64,000 nt of DNA from Lachnospiraceae bacterium (lineage in GTDB: Bacteria; Bacillota; Clostridia; Lachnospirales; Lachnospiraceae): contig JAKSRS010000004.1 in NCBI GenBank assembly GCA_024403515.1, positions 1 through 64,000 of the forward strand. The letters are read 5' to 3'. Below the pieces are notes generated by a model. It worked only from the letters and a program-made list of their open reading frames with translations, did not search any database and was not told the origin of the DNA. The translations under genes and the position numbers were made by a program. Positions 8,158-17,993 of the stretch are shown piece by piece. How positions within the stretch are numbered: the stretch's first letter is position 1; each line of letters opens with the position of its first letter.

Positions 8158-8865
8158 TTACCGTCCAACCAATTCATTTAGTTTTTTAACTTCTTCATCA
8201 CTAAGTCTTCTATGTTCGCCCGGCTTAAGACTTTTATCAAGTTCCAAGGTACCCATTGAAAGCCTTTCAAGCTCAACAACTTCATTTCCTACTGCGTGAA
8301 GCATTCTTTTGACTTCATGAAAACGACCTTCAGTAATCGATATTTCAATCACATTTTTGTCAAAAGAAAGAATCCTGGCAGGTGCTGTATTAGTTTCATC
8401 GCCAATGTCAACGCCTTCTTCTAACATATCACACATCTTCTTAGTAATATCTTTATCGCAAGTTGCTCTGTAGGTTTTATAAACAAGCTTTTTGGGGCTT
8501 AACAGTCGATGAGAAAGGTCGCCATCATTTGTGATAAGTAAAAGACCTGTTGTGTCCTTATCAAGCCTTCCAACCGGAAACAGATCTTTATAATCTTTTT
8601 CATTTAAAACATCTATTACAGTTTTACTTACGTTATCATTAGTTGCGCTAACACAATCTTTGGGCTTATAGAGCATAAAATAAACATACTGCTCATACCT
8701 GAGGCTTCGCCCGTTAAATATAATAGAATCTGCTTTCTCGTTTATATTAAGTTCTGCTTTATTAACAACATAATCATTTACTTTAATCTCACCATTTTTA
8801 ATTGCCTTCTTGGCCTCTGAGCGGGATAAAGCTGTTGTTTCACATAGAAATTTATCAAGTCTCAT
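8158..8865 (-). CDS. RsuA/RluB-family pseudouridine synthase
   Basis: Ribosomal RNA pseudouridine synthase with an N-terminal S4 RNA-binding domain (RLDKFLCETTALSRSEAKK) and the catalytic motif VGRLDKDTTGLLL (Asp102 from the MRLDK start). At 235 aa it is the size of 16S RsuA-type enzymes. I place the start at the ATG at 8863-8865. An alternative ATG three codons earlier (8874) directly abuts the U-tract of the terminator at 8875-8902. Neither has a visible Shine-Dalgarno sequence, which is odd for this genome. Confidence 0.85.
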   Translation of the reverse strand: MRLDKFLCETTALSRSEAKKAIKNGEIKVNDYVVNKAELNINEKADSIIFNGRSLRYEQYVYFMLYKPKDCVSATNDNVSKTVIDVLNEKDYKDLFPVGRLDKDTTGLLLITNDGDLSHRLLSPKKLVYKTYRATCDKDITKKMCDMLEEGVDIGDETNTAPARILSFDKNVIEISITEGRFHEVKRMLHAVGNEVVELERLSMGTLELDKSLKPGEHRRLSDEEVKKLNELVGR

Positions 8866-8874
8866 AATAAACAT

Positions 8875-8902
8875 AAAAAAGGCTGCGAAAATACGCAGCC
8901 TT
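8875..8902 (-). terminator. Intrinsic terminator after the coiled-coil gene
   Basis: A perfect 9-bp stem (8879-8887 with 8894-8902, loop of 6) is followed on the minus strand by six T (8875-8880). The next gene begins within 1-10 nt of the T-tract. Confidence 0.85.
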
Positions 8903-8907
8903 AACAA

Positions 8908-9516
8908 TTACATCATCTGTGGTCCGTCTGAAGGTTCGTCTTCTGCTTCAAAACTAATAGGCTCCAAGCCGTCATCCTCGATAGGATGAAGTTCTGTACG
9001 ATTTCCCTTAACAACTGCGTTACAGCTATTTAAGTTGCTGATAAGTTCGTTGTAGTTAGCAACTGAAGTTTCAACAGTTCTTGTAATGATACTTTCAACT
9101 GATGCAAGTAAATCATCTGTATACTGCATAGCATTTGCACGAAGTGAATTAGCTTCAATAGTAGCTGAATCGAGAATTTCCTGAGCCTGAAGTGTTGCCT
9201 TAGTAACAACTTCATTGGCCTTTGCATATGCCTGAGTCATAATTTCATGCTCATTAATAAGCTGCATTGTCTGATCAGAAGCTTCTTTAAGCATCGCGTC
9301 AGCCTGTTTCTTGGCCTGACTTAAAATCGCATCTCTATTGCTGATGATTTTCTGATAGTTCTTTATTTCATCAGGAGTCTTCATACGAAGCTCTCTTAAA
9401 AGTTCATCGATTTCATCCTTGTTTACAATGATTCTTGTATTTGAAAGGGTCTGAAATTTACAATTATTGATGTAATCTTCGATTTCATCAATTAACTGCT
9501 CAATTTTGCTTGCCAT
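8908..9516 (-). CDS. Coiled-coil protein (DivIVA / ATP-synthase-b-like), conserved hypothetical
   Basis: A 202-aa, mostly helical protein with a long alanine-, glutamate- and glutamine-rich coiled coil at about 55-150 and an acidic tail. It has no membrane segment. Such proteins are often auto-named ATPase or V-type subunit H by low-complexity similarity, but there is no nucleotide-binding motif. It sits 14 nt after coaD and ends at a terminator, forming the 3' end of the topoisomerase-rsmD-coaD operon. A structural or cell-division role is possible but not shown. Confidence 0.7.
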   Translation of the reverse strand: MASKIEQLIDEIEDYINNCKFQTLSNTRIIVNKDEIDELLRELRMKTPDEIKNYQKIISNRDAILSQAKKQADAMLKEASDQTMQLINEHEIMTQAYAKANEVVTKATLQAQEILDSATIEANSLRANAMQYTDDLLASVESIITRTVETSVANYNELISNLNSCNAVVKGNRTELHPIEDDGLEPISFEAEDEPSDGPQMM

Positions 9517-9530
9517 AGTTTAATCTCCTT

Positions 9531-10016
9531 CTACTTGTCCCCCAGTCTTTCAAGCAACATATCAGCCACAAAATCAGGTACAAAATCTGACAAATCACCC
9601 TTAAACTGAGCTACCTGTTTAACAGATGATGAGCTAAGATATGAGTACTTCAAATCTGTATTAAAATATATTGTTTCAAGCTTACCATCCGAGAGTTTAC
9701 TATTCATTATAGACATCTGGAATTCATATTCAAAATCAGTAACCGCACGTAAGCCACGAACAACTACGTAAACATCTTTACGCTTACAATAATCAATAAG
9801 CAAACCTTCAAAACTTTCCACTTTTACATTAGGAATATTTTTAGTTGCTTCCTTTAGTATATTAACACGTTCATCTACTGAAAACAATGGAGTTTTTGCT
9901 TTATTGTCGAGTACAGCTACTGTTACTTCATCAAACACATTAGCTGCGCGACGAATAATATCGATATGACCGTTTGTTGCAGGATCAAATGTTCCCGGAT
10001 AAATTGCTGCTTTCAC
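9531..10016 (-). CDS. coaD: Phosphopantetheine adenylyltransferase
   Basis: Fourth step of coenzyme A synthesis: 4'-phosphopantetheine plus ATP gives dephospho-CoA. The nucleotidyltransferase motif PGTFDPATNGHIDII and the C-terminal YLSSSSVKQVA are both present, and 161 aa is the usual size. It starts 2 nt after rsmD, a pairing common in Firmicutes. Confidence 0.96.
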   Translation of the reverse strand: MKAAIYPGTFDPATNGHIDIIRRAANVFDEVTVAVLDNKAKTPLFSVDERVNILKEATKNIPNVKVESFEGLLIDYCKRKDVYVVVRGLRAVTDFEYEFQMSIMNSKLSDGKLETIYFNTDLKYSYLSSSSVKQVAQFKGDLSDFVPDFVADMLLERLGDK

Positions 10017-10018
10017 TA

Positions 10019-10579
10019 TTATTCCTCCGAAAGCGGATAAACAAATATATGCTTATTCGTTTTATATCTTTTTTCTTTATATAATTCGTAACCCAAATCT
10101 TCAAGATAATCAAAAGAAGTATCAAGACTTGCCTCGATAACAATTAAAGTATCCTCTGTTACATAAGGCATCTTCTTTAAAACTTCAAGCATCTCCTTTT
10201 CAAGCCCCTTATTATAAGGAGGATCCATAAAAATAATATCGACAAAATTTTCATGAATCATAGATGCTGCAGTTCTTGTGTCCTGTGAAAATACGGTTGC
10301 CTTATCCTCAAAATGAGTATGCTTGATATTTTCAACTATACAATTATTTGCCTCTCTTGAATTGTCTACAAAGTAAGCATGAGAAGCACCTCTGCTAAGA
10401 CTTTCTATACCAAGACTACCACTTCCGGCAAAGAAATCAACCACAACAGCCCCAGGGACCTGAGTCTGAAGCATGTTGAATAAAGTTTCTTTAATTCGGT
10501 CTGTTGTAGGACGGGTCTCAAGTCCATCAGGTGTTTTCAAAAGAAGGTTTCTTGCACTACCTGAAATTACTCTTAACAT
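10019..10579 (-). CDS. rsmD: 16S rRNA (guanine966-N2)-methyltransferase RsmD
   Basis: SAM-dependent methyltransferase of 16S rRNA G966, 186 aa. Motif I is DFFAGSGSLGIESLSRGA and the catalytic motif is MDPPY. The N-terminus RVISGSARNLLLKTPDGLETRPTTDRIKE is typical up to the last residues. It lies between the topoisomerase A subunit (17 nt) and coaD (2 nt). Confidence 0.94.
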   Translation of the reverse strand: MLRVISGSARNLLLKTPDGLETRPTTDRIKETLFNMLQTQVPGAVVVDFFAGSGSLGIESLSRGASHAYFVDNSREANNCIVENIKHTHFEDKATVFSQDTRTAASMIHENFVDIIFMDPPYNKGLEKEMLEVLKKMPYVTEDTLIVIEASLDTSFDYLEDLGYELYKEKRYKTNKHIFVYPLSEE

Positions 10580-10596
10580 ATTTTATCTCCAAGCTA

Positions 10597-12870
10597 TTAA
10601 TTTCTAATTTTAGTTCCCTTTGTATCTCTGTGACCGGGCTTTACCTTAACATGAAGATCAAAAGGTTTGTCATTATAAGTAATAATGTTGTTTCCGGCAT
10701 TCTGTGTATAATGAACAGCTTCTACAAGATCATTTTTAGCAAGCTTCATTCCTCGAACGCCAACCGCGTTCTTTTTCTTTTCAGGTATTTCTTCAATACC
10801 AAATCTTAAGAACACACCATCTTTAGTCTGAAGAACAATGTTCTTTTGCTCTGAAAGTTCAAATACACTTACAAGGCTGTCACCATCATTTAACTTAGTT
10901 GCAGCAATGGTTCTTTTAGATACATCAAATTCACTACCATCAACTATTTTCATCATTGATGCTGCAGTAACAAAGATAAATCGTTTGTTGTTAACATCTT
11001 CCTGACAGCAAAGTGTTAAGAAATGTTCATTTGATGAATCATAATTCGATATGTTATCAATCGGAACACCTTTATCTCTTAATTTACCCATCGGTAAATC
11101 TTTGGCCTTAAGTGTATGAAGATTACCTGAATCAGTAAAGATACATACCTTGCCGTCAGACTTCATAGGGAAAACGAAAAGGTTCTCGCTATCAATAACT
11201 TCTTTATTTCTGTCATATGTTCCCATATCAACATTTCTTGCGTAACCGAAACGATCCATAAGAAACATTACATCGATAACCTCAGCCTTCTTTTCTTCGT
11301 AAACTACTTCTTCAGCATCTTCGATAACTGTTTTTCTTTCGTGGCCATAAGATAACTTAATTTCATCAAGTTCATCCATGATAACCTGAGCCATAGAATC
11401 TTTATTTTCAAGAATATCAGTATATCTTGCTATATTAGCGATAGTTTCTTCATTCTCATTTAATAAGGCTTCAAGTTCGAGACCTATTAATTTATAAAGT
11501 CTCATATCCAAAATAGCGTTTGCCTGCTTTTCAGTAAAATTAAGCTGTGAAGCCATTATCTTGGACTCTTTGGACTTAAACTTAATTCCATCGGTTTTAC
11601 CTTCAATCATACAGGACTTAGCCATGTTACGGTCCTTAGAACCACGAAGAATCTCAATAATCAAATCAATTACATTAACAGCTCTGATAAGGCCTTCCTG
11701 AATTTCTTTCTTATCAAGTTCTTTGGCTAATAATTTATTGTACTTTCTGGTATTTACTTCAAACTGAAATTTAACGTTTTCAGCAATTATACGCTTAAGG
11801 CCAAGTGTTTCAGGACGACCGTCACAAATGGCTAGCATATTCACGCCAAAAGTATCTTCAAGTCTTGTTTTCTTATAAAGCATGTTAATAAAGTTATTAA
11901 CATCAGCATCTTTTCTAAGTTCAAAGACAATTCTGATACCGTCTTTGGATGACTGGTTTGAAATATCAACAATATCATTTGTCTTTTTGTTTTCAGCTAA
12001 TGCCGCAACATCAGAAAGAAACTTTGAAATGTTGGCACCAATCATTGTATAAGGGATTTCGGTTATAACAACATTAACCTTTCCACCCTTTAATTCTTCA
12101 ATTTCAACTTTACCACGAACTTTTACCTTACCAACACCTGTTGTGTAGATATCTAAAAGTTCGGACTGATTAACAACAATACCGCCTGTAGGAAAATCAG
12201 GGCCCTTAACATAGGTCATGAGTTCTTCAGTAGTAATATCGTTGTTTCTCATATATGCTTTAGTAGCATCAACAACTTCAGAAAGATTGTGAGGAGCAAT
12301 ATTTGTTGCCATACCAACCGCAATACCTTCAGAACCGTTTACGAGAAGATTCGGAAACTTACAAGGTAAAACGCTGGGTTCTTTTTCAGTCTCATCAAAG
12401 TTAGGAATGAAATCCACTACATCCTTATCAAGGTCAGCAAGCATGGCTTCCTGAGTAACCTTTTCAAGACGTGCTTCAGTGTATCGCATAGCAGCGGCAC
12501 CGTCGCCTTCAATGTTACCAAAGTTACCGTGACCATCAATCAAAGGCATACCCTTTTTGAAGTCCTGAGTCATTACAACTAAAGCTTCATAAATTGATGA
12601 ATCGCCGTGAGGATGATACTTACCCATTGTATCTCCGACAATTCTTGCGCTCTTTCTATAGGGCTTATCGAATTTAATACCAAGTTCATGCATGTCATAT
12701 AAGACTCTTCTCTGAACAGGCTTTAAACCATCACGCACGTCAGGAAGCGCTCTTGCAATTATGACACTCATGGCATAATCGATAAATGACTTCTTCATTA
12801 CATCAGAATATTCAGTTTGAATTATTCTTTCATCTTCATTTATAAAAGTATCAATTTCTTTCTTTTTCAT
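10597..12870 (-). CDS. Type IIA topoisomerase subunit A (GyrA/ParC family)
   Basis: DNA-cleaving subunit of an ATP-dependent type II topoisomerase, 757 aa. The N-terminal breakage-reunion domain includes YHPHGDSSIYEA and the catalytic Tyr130 in AAAMRYTEARL. The C-terminal beta-pinwheel has no canonical gyrase box (QRRGGRG); the nearest stretch is VGVRGMKL. This suggests a topoisomerase-IV-like or atypical enzyme and not the main gyrase, but that is inference. Its ATG overlaps the stop of the B subunit by 1 nt (TAATG), so the two are translationally coupled. Confidence 0.9.
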   Translation of the reverse strand: MKKKEIDTFINEDERIIQTEYSDVMKKSFIDYAMSVIIARALPDVRDGLKPVQRRVLYDMHELGIKFDKPYRKSARIVGDTMGKYHPHGDSSIYEALVVMTQDFKKGMPLIDGHGNFGNIEGDGAAAMRYTEARLEKVTQEAMLADLDKDVVDFIPNFDETEKEPSVLPCKFPNLLVNGSEGIAVGMATNIAPHNLSEVVDATKAYMRNNDITTEELMTYVKGPDFPTGGIVVNQSELLDIYTTGVGKVKVRGKVEIEELKGGKVNVVITEIPYTMIGANISKFLSDVAALAENKKTNDIVDISNQSSKDGIRIVFELRKDADVNNFINMLYKKTRLEDTFGVNMLAICDGRPETLGLKRIIAENVKFQFEVNTRKYNKLLAKELDKKEIQEGLIRAVNVIDLIIEILRGSKDRNMAKSCMIEGKTDGIKFKSKESKIMASQLNFTEKQANAILDMRLYKLIGLELEALLNENEETIANIARYTDILENKDSMAQVIMDELDEIKLSYGHERKTVIEDAEEVVYEEKKAEVIDVMFLMDRFGYARNVDMGTYDRNKEVIDSENLFVFPMKSDGKVCIFTDSGNLHTLKAKDLPMGKLRDKGVPIDNISNYDSSNEHFLTLCCQEDVNNKRFIFVTAASMMKIVDGSEFDVSKRTIAATKLNDGDSLVSVFELSEQKNIVLQTKDGVFLRFGIEEIPEKKKNAVGVRGMKLAKNDLVEAVHYTQNAGNNIITYNDKPFDLHVKVKPGHRDTKGTKIRN

Positions 12871-14789
12871 TAAACATCAAGCTCCGCATCAGTTGCATTA
12901 TCATAAATAAAAGTTCTACGTGGTGGTACTTCAAGACCCATCAAAAGTTCTGTAGTTTCAGAAGCTGTCTTGGCATCTTCAATTGTAACCAGTTTAAGCA
13001 TTCTTCTTTGAGGATCCAACGTAGTTTCCCAAAGCTGTTCGGCATCCATTTCACCAAGACCTTTGTATCTTTGTAAGGTAAATGAGCCGGTATGGGTTTT
13101 ACGATACTTTTCCAGAGCCTTGTCATCATAAAGGTACTCTTCTTCGCCCTTTTGAGGAATAGCCTTGTATAAAGGCGGCATTGCTATATATACATGGCCT
13201 TCATATATAAGTTCCGGCATAAATCTAAAGAACAATGTCAAAAGAAGGTTCGAAATATGAGCACCATCGACATCGGCATCGGCCATTATGATGATCTTGT
13301 TGTATCTAAGTTTTGTTATATCAAAGTCATTTCCATAGCCTTCAGAAAAACCACAGTTAAAAGCATTAATCATGGTTTTAATTTCAGCATTGGCAAGAAC
13401 CTTATCAATTGAGGCCTTCTCGACATTAAGGATTTTACCTCTTATGGGAAGTATTGCCTGATACATTCTGTTTCTTGCCATCTTAGCAGATCCACCAGCG
13501 GAATCTCCTTCGACGATAAATATTTCACACTTGGAAGAATCCTTAGATTCACAGTTTGCAAGTTTTCCATTTGAATCAAAAGAATACTTCTGCTTTGTAA
13601 GCATATTGGTCTTGGCTTTTTCTTCTGTCTTTCTAAGCTTTGCAGCTTTTTCAGCACAACCAATGATGTTTTTTAAAGTCTCGACATTCTTGTCAAAGAA
13701 TCTGACAAGCTCGTCATTTGTGATTTTCTTTACAACTTTATCAGCATCCTGATTGTCAAGTTTGGTCTTGGTCTGACCTTCAAATCTAGGGTCAGTATGC
13801 TTGATGGAAACAACAGCTGTTAAACCATTACGAATATCGGTACCGGTAAAGTTTGCATCTTTATCCTTTAAGATTCCAAGTTCCCTAGCATAGTTATTTA
13901 TAATAGTTGTAAAAGCTGTCTTAAAGCCTGTGATATGAGTACCACCTTCAAGGGTATTGATGTTGTTACAAAATCCCATTACATTTTCATGGAACTCATT
14001 TATATACTGAAAGGCAACTTCAACATCGATATTTTCAAGTGAACCGTGATAATAAATAACATCATGTACAATATCAGAAGTTTTATTCATATCGCGAATA
14101 TAACCTGTGATACCATCAGGTTCATGGAAAGTTATATATTCCGGTTCATCTTTTCTTTTGTCCTCATAAAAAATCGTAAGTCCCGGATTCAGGTAAACGG
14201 TTTCATGAAGACGATTCTTTATATCTTCCTCTTTGAATCTTGTTCTGTCAAAGATTTCATCATCAGGTAAAAAGTTAATTGTTGTTCCTGTTTCTTTAGT
14301 CTTACCAAGAACAGGCAATAATCCATCGATTAAATCGATTGTAGGAATACCTCTCTCATAGGCATCTTCATAAATAAATCCATCACGTTTAACCTTAATA
14401 TTCAAACGCTTTGATAAGGCGTTTACAACAGATGAACCTACACCATGAAGACCACCACTGGTCTTATATGAGTTACTGTCAAACTTACCACCGGCATGAA
14501 GTGTGGTAAATACAAGTCTTTCAGCACTTATTCCCTTAGCATGCATTCCTACAGGAATACCACGTCCGTTATCAGAAACCGTAGCTGACCCATCTTTTTC
14601 AAGGGTAACTGTAATTTTATCGCAAAAGCCGGCTAAATGTTCATCAACTGAGTTATCAAGGATCTCATATACAAGGTGATTTAAACCTCTGGTAGATACA
14701 CTACCAATGTACATTCCCGGTCTTTTTCTAACTGCTTCTAGTCCTTCAAGAACAGTAATGCTACCAGCATCATATGTGTTCTTTGCCAT
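12870..14789 (-). CDS. Type IIA topoisomerase subunit B (GyrB/ParE family)
   Basis: ATPase subunit, 639 aa. GHKL motifs are EILDNSVDEHLAG, DNGRGIPVG and GGLHGVGSSVVNAL. The TOPRIM domain carries VEGDSAGGSAK and the DxD pair in MADADVDGAHI. It ends with the QRYKGLGEMDAEQLWETT element. The start is the ATG at 14787-14789, preceded by GGAGG. A longer frame extends upstream but lacks an RBS. It is the first gene of the operon running to the coiled-coil gene. Whether it is gyrase or topoisomerase IV is not settled by sequence alone. Confidence 0.92.
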   Translation of the reverse strand: MAKNTYDAGSITVLEGLEAVRKRPGMYIGSVSTRGLNHLVYEILDNSVDEHLAGFCDKITVTLEKDGSATVSDNGRGIPVGMHAKGISAERLVFTTLHAGGKFDSNSYKTSGGLHGVGSSVVNALSKRLNIKVKRDGFIYEDAYERGIPTIDLIDGLLPVLGKTKETGTTINFLPDDEIFDRTRFKEEDIKNRLHETVYLNPGLTIFYEDKRKDEPEYITFHEPDGITGYIRDMNKTSDIVHDVIYYHGSLENIDVEVAFQYINEFHENVMGFCNNINTLEGGTHITGFKTAFTTIINNYARELGILKDKDANFTGTDIRNGLTAVVSIKHTDPRFEGQTKTKLDNQDADKVVKKITNDELVRFFDKNVETLKNIIGCAEKAAKLRKTEEKAKTNMLTKQKYSFDSNGKLANCESKDSSKCEIFIVEGDSAGGSAKMARNRMYQAILPIRGKILNVEKASIDKVLANAEIKTMINAFNCGFSEGYGNDFDITKLRYNKIIIMADADVDGAHISNLLLTLFFRFMPELIYEGHVYIAMPPLYKAIPQKGEEEYLYDDKALEKYRKTHTGSFTLQRYKGLGEMDAEQLWETTLDPQRRMLKLVTIEDAKTASETTELLMGLEVPPRRTFIYDNATDAELDV

Positions 14790-14833
14790 AATATACCTCC
14801 ACAAATTATTATATGACATAATTCGACTAAATA

Positions 14834-14842
14834 AGTATAACA
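14834..14842 (-). promoter_or_regulatory. Extended -10 promoter for the topoisomerase operon
   Basis: TGTTATACT, an extended -10 element (TATACT at 14834-14839 with TG one base upstream), lies about 45 nt before the GyrB/ParE-type start. The -35 region is weak. Confidence 0.5.
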
Positions 14843-14863
14843 TAAACGGATTTTAGAAGAAAT

Positions 14864-14913
14864 AAAAAATACACGATTTCGTGGAAAAAGATTTTTTCAC
14901 CACTAAATCGTGT
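14864..14913 (-). terminator. Intrinsic terminator after the DegV gene
   Basis: A long hairpin at 14871-14913 (9-bp outer helix ACACGATTT/AAATCGTGT plus GTGG/CCAC) is followed on the minus strand by ATTTTTT. Confidence 0.85.
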
Positions 14914-14941
14914 ATAAGTAATCCTAAATTATTAAATTATT

Positions 14942-15808
14942 TTAGATTAAAACCTTAGCACATGCAATTGCAAGACTTCCGGGTCCGATATGGCAGCTTA
15001 CGCTGAGTGATAAAGGATCGATGTAAATATCTGCCTTGGGGAATCTTTCCTGAATTTCTTTGGCAAAGATTTCAGCATTTTCAAGGTTCTGGGTATGAGC
15101 AACCATAAGATGCATTCCTTCACCATCTGCAGTACAGCCAAATCTTTTAACGATGTCCTTTTCAACAGCATTTAACATGATATTTTTAGCACTTGATAAT
15201 GTCCTTGCAACACTAAAAGCATCAAGCTTTTCACCCTGAATCTGAAGTACGGGTTTAATCTTAAGCATTGCACCAAGTGCAGCAACAGCAGAAGTAAGTC
15301 TTCCACCCTGCTTTAAATAGCTTAAAGTATCAAGCATAATATAAATCGAAGAATTAAACTTGTCTTCTTCAAGAATCTTGCAGATTTCCTCAGCAGACTT
15401 ACCTTCGTTAGCAAGAGCAAGCGCATCCAAAACAGACTGACGCATTGTTACAGAGATTCTCTGGTTATTAACAACCTGAACTCTTCCATCATAATCCTCT
15501 GCAAGCATCATAGCAGTCTGATAAGAACCGCTAAGTCCACTTGACATAGGAATATAAACAATGCCTTCATATTCTTCTAAAGCTTCATCCCAAAGTTTCA
15601 TAACTGTTTCAGGACTGGGCTGAGATGTAGAAACACTTACATTGGAAGTAAGCATTTCATAAAACTTTTCCTGAGTAAGCGTAATATCTTCAAAATATTC
15701 CTCTGAGTCTATAAGAACAGGCATAGGAATAACCTTGATTCCTAACTCCTTAGCCTGCGCCTGAGTAATGCCACTATTTGAATCTGTAAATACTCCGGTT
15801 TTTTTCAC
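14942..15808 (-). CDS. DegV family (FakB-type) fatty-acid-binding protein
   Basis: DegV proteins bind a fatty acid and, as FakB, present it to the kinase FakA for acyl-phosphate formation. The 288-aa protein begins GVFTDSNSGITQ and contains STSQPSPE and MSSGLSGSYQTA, typical of the family's lipid-binding loops. It starts with GTG (15806-15808) preceded by GGGAG. It lies just downstream of recG and in the same gene run as fakA (17994-19649), which supports a FakAB pairing. The ligand is inferred from the family only. Confidence 0.88.
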   Translation of the reverse strand: MKKTGVFTDSNSGITQAQAKELGIKVIPMPVLIDSEEYFEDITLTQEKFYEMLTSNVSVSTSQPSPETVMKLWDEALEEYEGIVYIPMSSGLSGSYQTAMMLAEDYDGRVQVVNNQRISVTMRQSVLDALALANEGKSAEEICKILEEDKFNSSIYIMLDTLSYLKQGGRLTSAVAALGAMLKIKPVLQIQGEKLDAFSVARTLSSAKNIMLNAVEKDIVKRFGCTADGEGMHLMVAHTQNLENAEIFAKEIQERFPKADIYIDPLSLSVSCHIGPGSLAIACAKVLI

Positions 15809-15860
15809 TTTTCTCTCCCGTTCACCATATATTTAGAAACTAAACAACGATATTTTACTT

Positions 15861-17882
15861 TTATATTGTCCTAAAGTCAACAATATTTGAAACTCTGTCG
15901 TTTAATCTGTCTTTAAAAGAATCGAACAAAGAGTCCGCAAGAATCATAATTTCAGAGTCTTCAACTACATCCCCCATAGCAAAAGAAAGATCCCCACTTT
16001 GCCTTACTCCGGAAAGTTCTCCGGGGCCTCTTAGCTTCATATCCTGCTTGGCAATTTCAAAGCCATCATTTGAATCATTTAAAACCTTAAGTCTTTTCTG
16101 AGTCTCAGGCTTATCATCATCACTCATCATAATGCAGTAAGAAGGTATATCAGAACGACCGACACGACCTCTTAACTGATGAAGCTGAGAAAGACCAAAT
16201 CTTTCAGAGTTCTCAATCAAAATAACTGTCGCATTAGGAACATCAATACCAACTTCTATAACTGTTGTAGAAACCAGAATATCACTTTTATGGTCTTTAA
16301 AATCTTCCATAACTTTAGTTTTTTCATCCGGTTTCATTTTTCCATGAAGTATAGAAACATTTACTGATTCTTTGAAATAATCCTTTATTTCATCGGCTTC
16401 ATCAAAGACGTTTTTCAAGTTAAAATTATCAGCCTCAGATTCATCAATCATAGGGCAAATAACATATACCTGGTGTCCTTTTTTTATCTCGTTGCCAATA
16501 AACTCCATAGCTTTATTTCTAAAGCCTGAATTGACAACACAGTTAGAAATAGGAATTCGGTTTTTAGGCATATCCTTCATTATACTGATATCCAAATCGG
16601 CAAAAATAATCATCGCAAGTGTTCTTGGTATAGGAGTTGCGCTCATTACAAGAATATGTGGATTTTCTCCCTTCTCGCGTAACATTTTCCTTTGCTCTAC
16701 TCCAAATCGGTGCTGTTCATCAGTTATAATAAGTGCAAGATTTTTAAAAACAACCTTATCCTGGAATACCGCATGAGTACCAATAATAACATTGGCATCT
16801 CCGCTCTCAATCATTGAAAGTGCCTCACGTCTGTCTTTAGCAGATAGTTTACCAACCAGCAAAACAGGTTTAATGCACAGCTTATACTTATTAGACATCT
16901 CTTTAATGAGTGAAAAATGCTGTCTTGCAAGAACATCTGTCGGTGCCATCATTACGCCCTGCTTACCATTAGCTGCACTCATCAAAAGCGCCATAATCGC
17001 AACTATAGTTTTACCGCTTCCTACATCACCTTGTATAAGTCTGTTCATTAAATATTCTGACGACATATCTTTTACAACATCAGAAATTGCTTCCTTCTGT
17101 GAATTTGTCAGCTGATATGGAAGTTTTTCTTCCAATATCTTCAAGTCAGCGACCTCGATCATGGGTTCAGGGTTATGCTTTCTTTTGTTTACTGCTTCAT
17201 TACTTCTTATCATATATAAGAAAGATAAAAACTCATCAAATACAAGTCTTTTTCTGGCAAAAGAAAGGTTCTCTACTGATGAAGGAAAATGGATACCGTA
17301 AATGGCATCTTTTAGCGAAAGAAGATTATTTTCAGCAAGCTCCTCATTTTTAATAAAGTCATTTGAATAATCTGAATTCTCAAGACAATACTTTACAGAC
17401 TTTTCAATTCTTGCATTAGTAAGGTCTTTATTTACAGTATAAATAGGGCCAATTGTCCCTTCTATCTTTTTATAATCATCCAAAGAATACATCCTTGGCT
17501 GACTCATCAAAATTCTGTCTTTAACACATCTTACGTAGCCTCTGAAAACATGGTAAGAGTCCTTCTTTAATGTTTTAACAAGATATGGGGCATTAAAGTA
17601 TTTGATTTCAAGAACTCTTTCACTCGAATCAGTAACATAAGCCGTAATCATTGTTTTGCCTTTAAGTTTAACTATGGCAGGGCTTTTTATGACCCTTGCA
17701 TATACGGCGTTACGTTCAGAATAAATAAGCTTATCTATACTTGTTATATATTCAAATTTTTCATAAGTTCTTGGATAATAGTGAATCAGATCATCAACTG
17801 TTTTAAGACCTAAAGCATAAAATCCATCTTTGGTCTTGTCGCCTATTCCTTTAACCTTTGTAATATCATCATTAAGTAACAT
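15861..17882 (-). CDS. recG: ATP-dependent DNA helicase RecG
   Basis: Branch-migration helicase for stalled forks and Holliday junctions, 673 aa. It has an N-terminal wedge/OB domain (about 1-230), Walker A QGDVGSGKTIVA, Walker B-type ITDEQHRFG, SATPIPRT, and motif VI QLRGRVGRSDIPSYC. The ATG at 17882 has GGAGAG upstream. The gene lies after the fakA terminator and before the DegV gene. Linkage of rpmB, yloU, fakA and recG is a common Firmicutes arrangement. Confidence 0.96.
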   Translation of the reverse strand: MLLNDDITKVKGIGDKTKDGFYALGLKTVDDLIHYYPRTYEKFEYITSIDKLIYSERNAVYARVIKSPAIVKLKGKTMITAYVTDSSERVLEIKYFNAPYLVKTLKKDSYHVFRGYVRCVKDRILMSQPRMYSLDDYKKIEGTIGPIYTVNKDLTNARIEKSVKYCLENSDYSNDFIKNEELAENNLLSLKDAIYGIHFPSSVENLSFARKRLVFDEFLSFLYMIRSNEAVNKRKHNPEPMIEVADLKILEEKLPYQLTNSQKEAISDVVKDMSSEYLMNRLIQGDVGSGKTIVAIMALLMSAANGKQGVMMAPTDVLARQHFSLIKEMSNKYKLCIKPVLLVGKLSAKDRREALSMIESGDANVIIGTHAVFQDKVVFKNLALIITDEQHRFGVEQRKMLREKGENPHILVMSATPIPRTLAMIIFADLDISIMKDMPKNRIPISNCVVNSGFRNKAMEFIGNEIKKGHQVYVICPMIDESEADNFNLKNVFDEADEIKDYFKESVNVSILHGKMKPDEKTKVMEDFKDHKSDILVSTTVIEVGIDVPNATVILIENSERFGLSQLHQLRGRVGRSDIPSYCIMMSDDDKPETQKRLKVLNDSNDGFEIAKQDMKLRGPGELSGVRQSGDLSFAMGDVVEDSEIMILADSLFDSFKDRLNDRVSNIVDFRTI

Positions 17883-17948
17883 ATGTGCTCTCCAATTGAA
17901 TCATCAACGTATAAGCTTATTTGAAAATGTGCAATACTAATATAACAT

Positions 17949-17978
17949 AAAAAAGCCGGCCCGAAAATTCGGACCGGC
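17949..17978 (-). terminator. Intrinsic terminator after fakA
   Basis: A GC-rich stem (17955-17964 with 17969-17978, one mismatch) precedes six T on the minus strand (17949-17954). Confidence 0.85.
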
Positions 17979-17993
17979 AAGAAATCGATTTAA

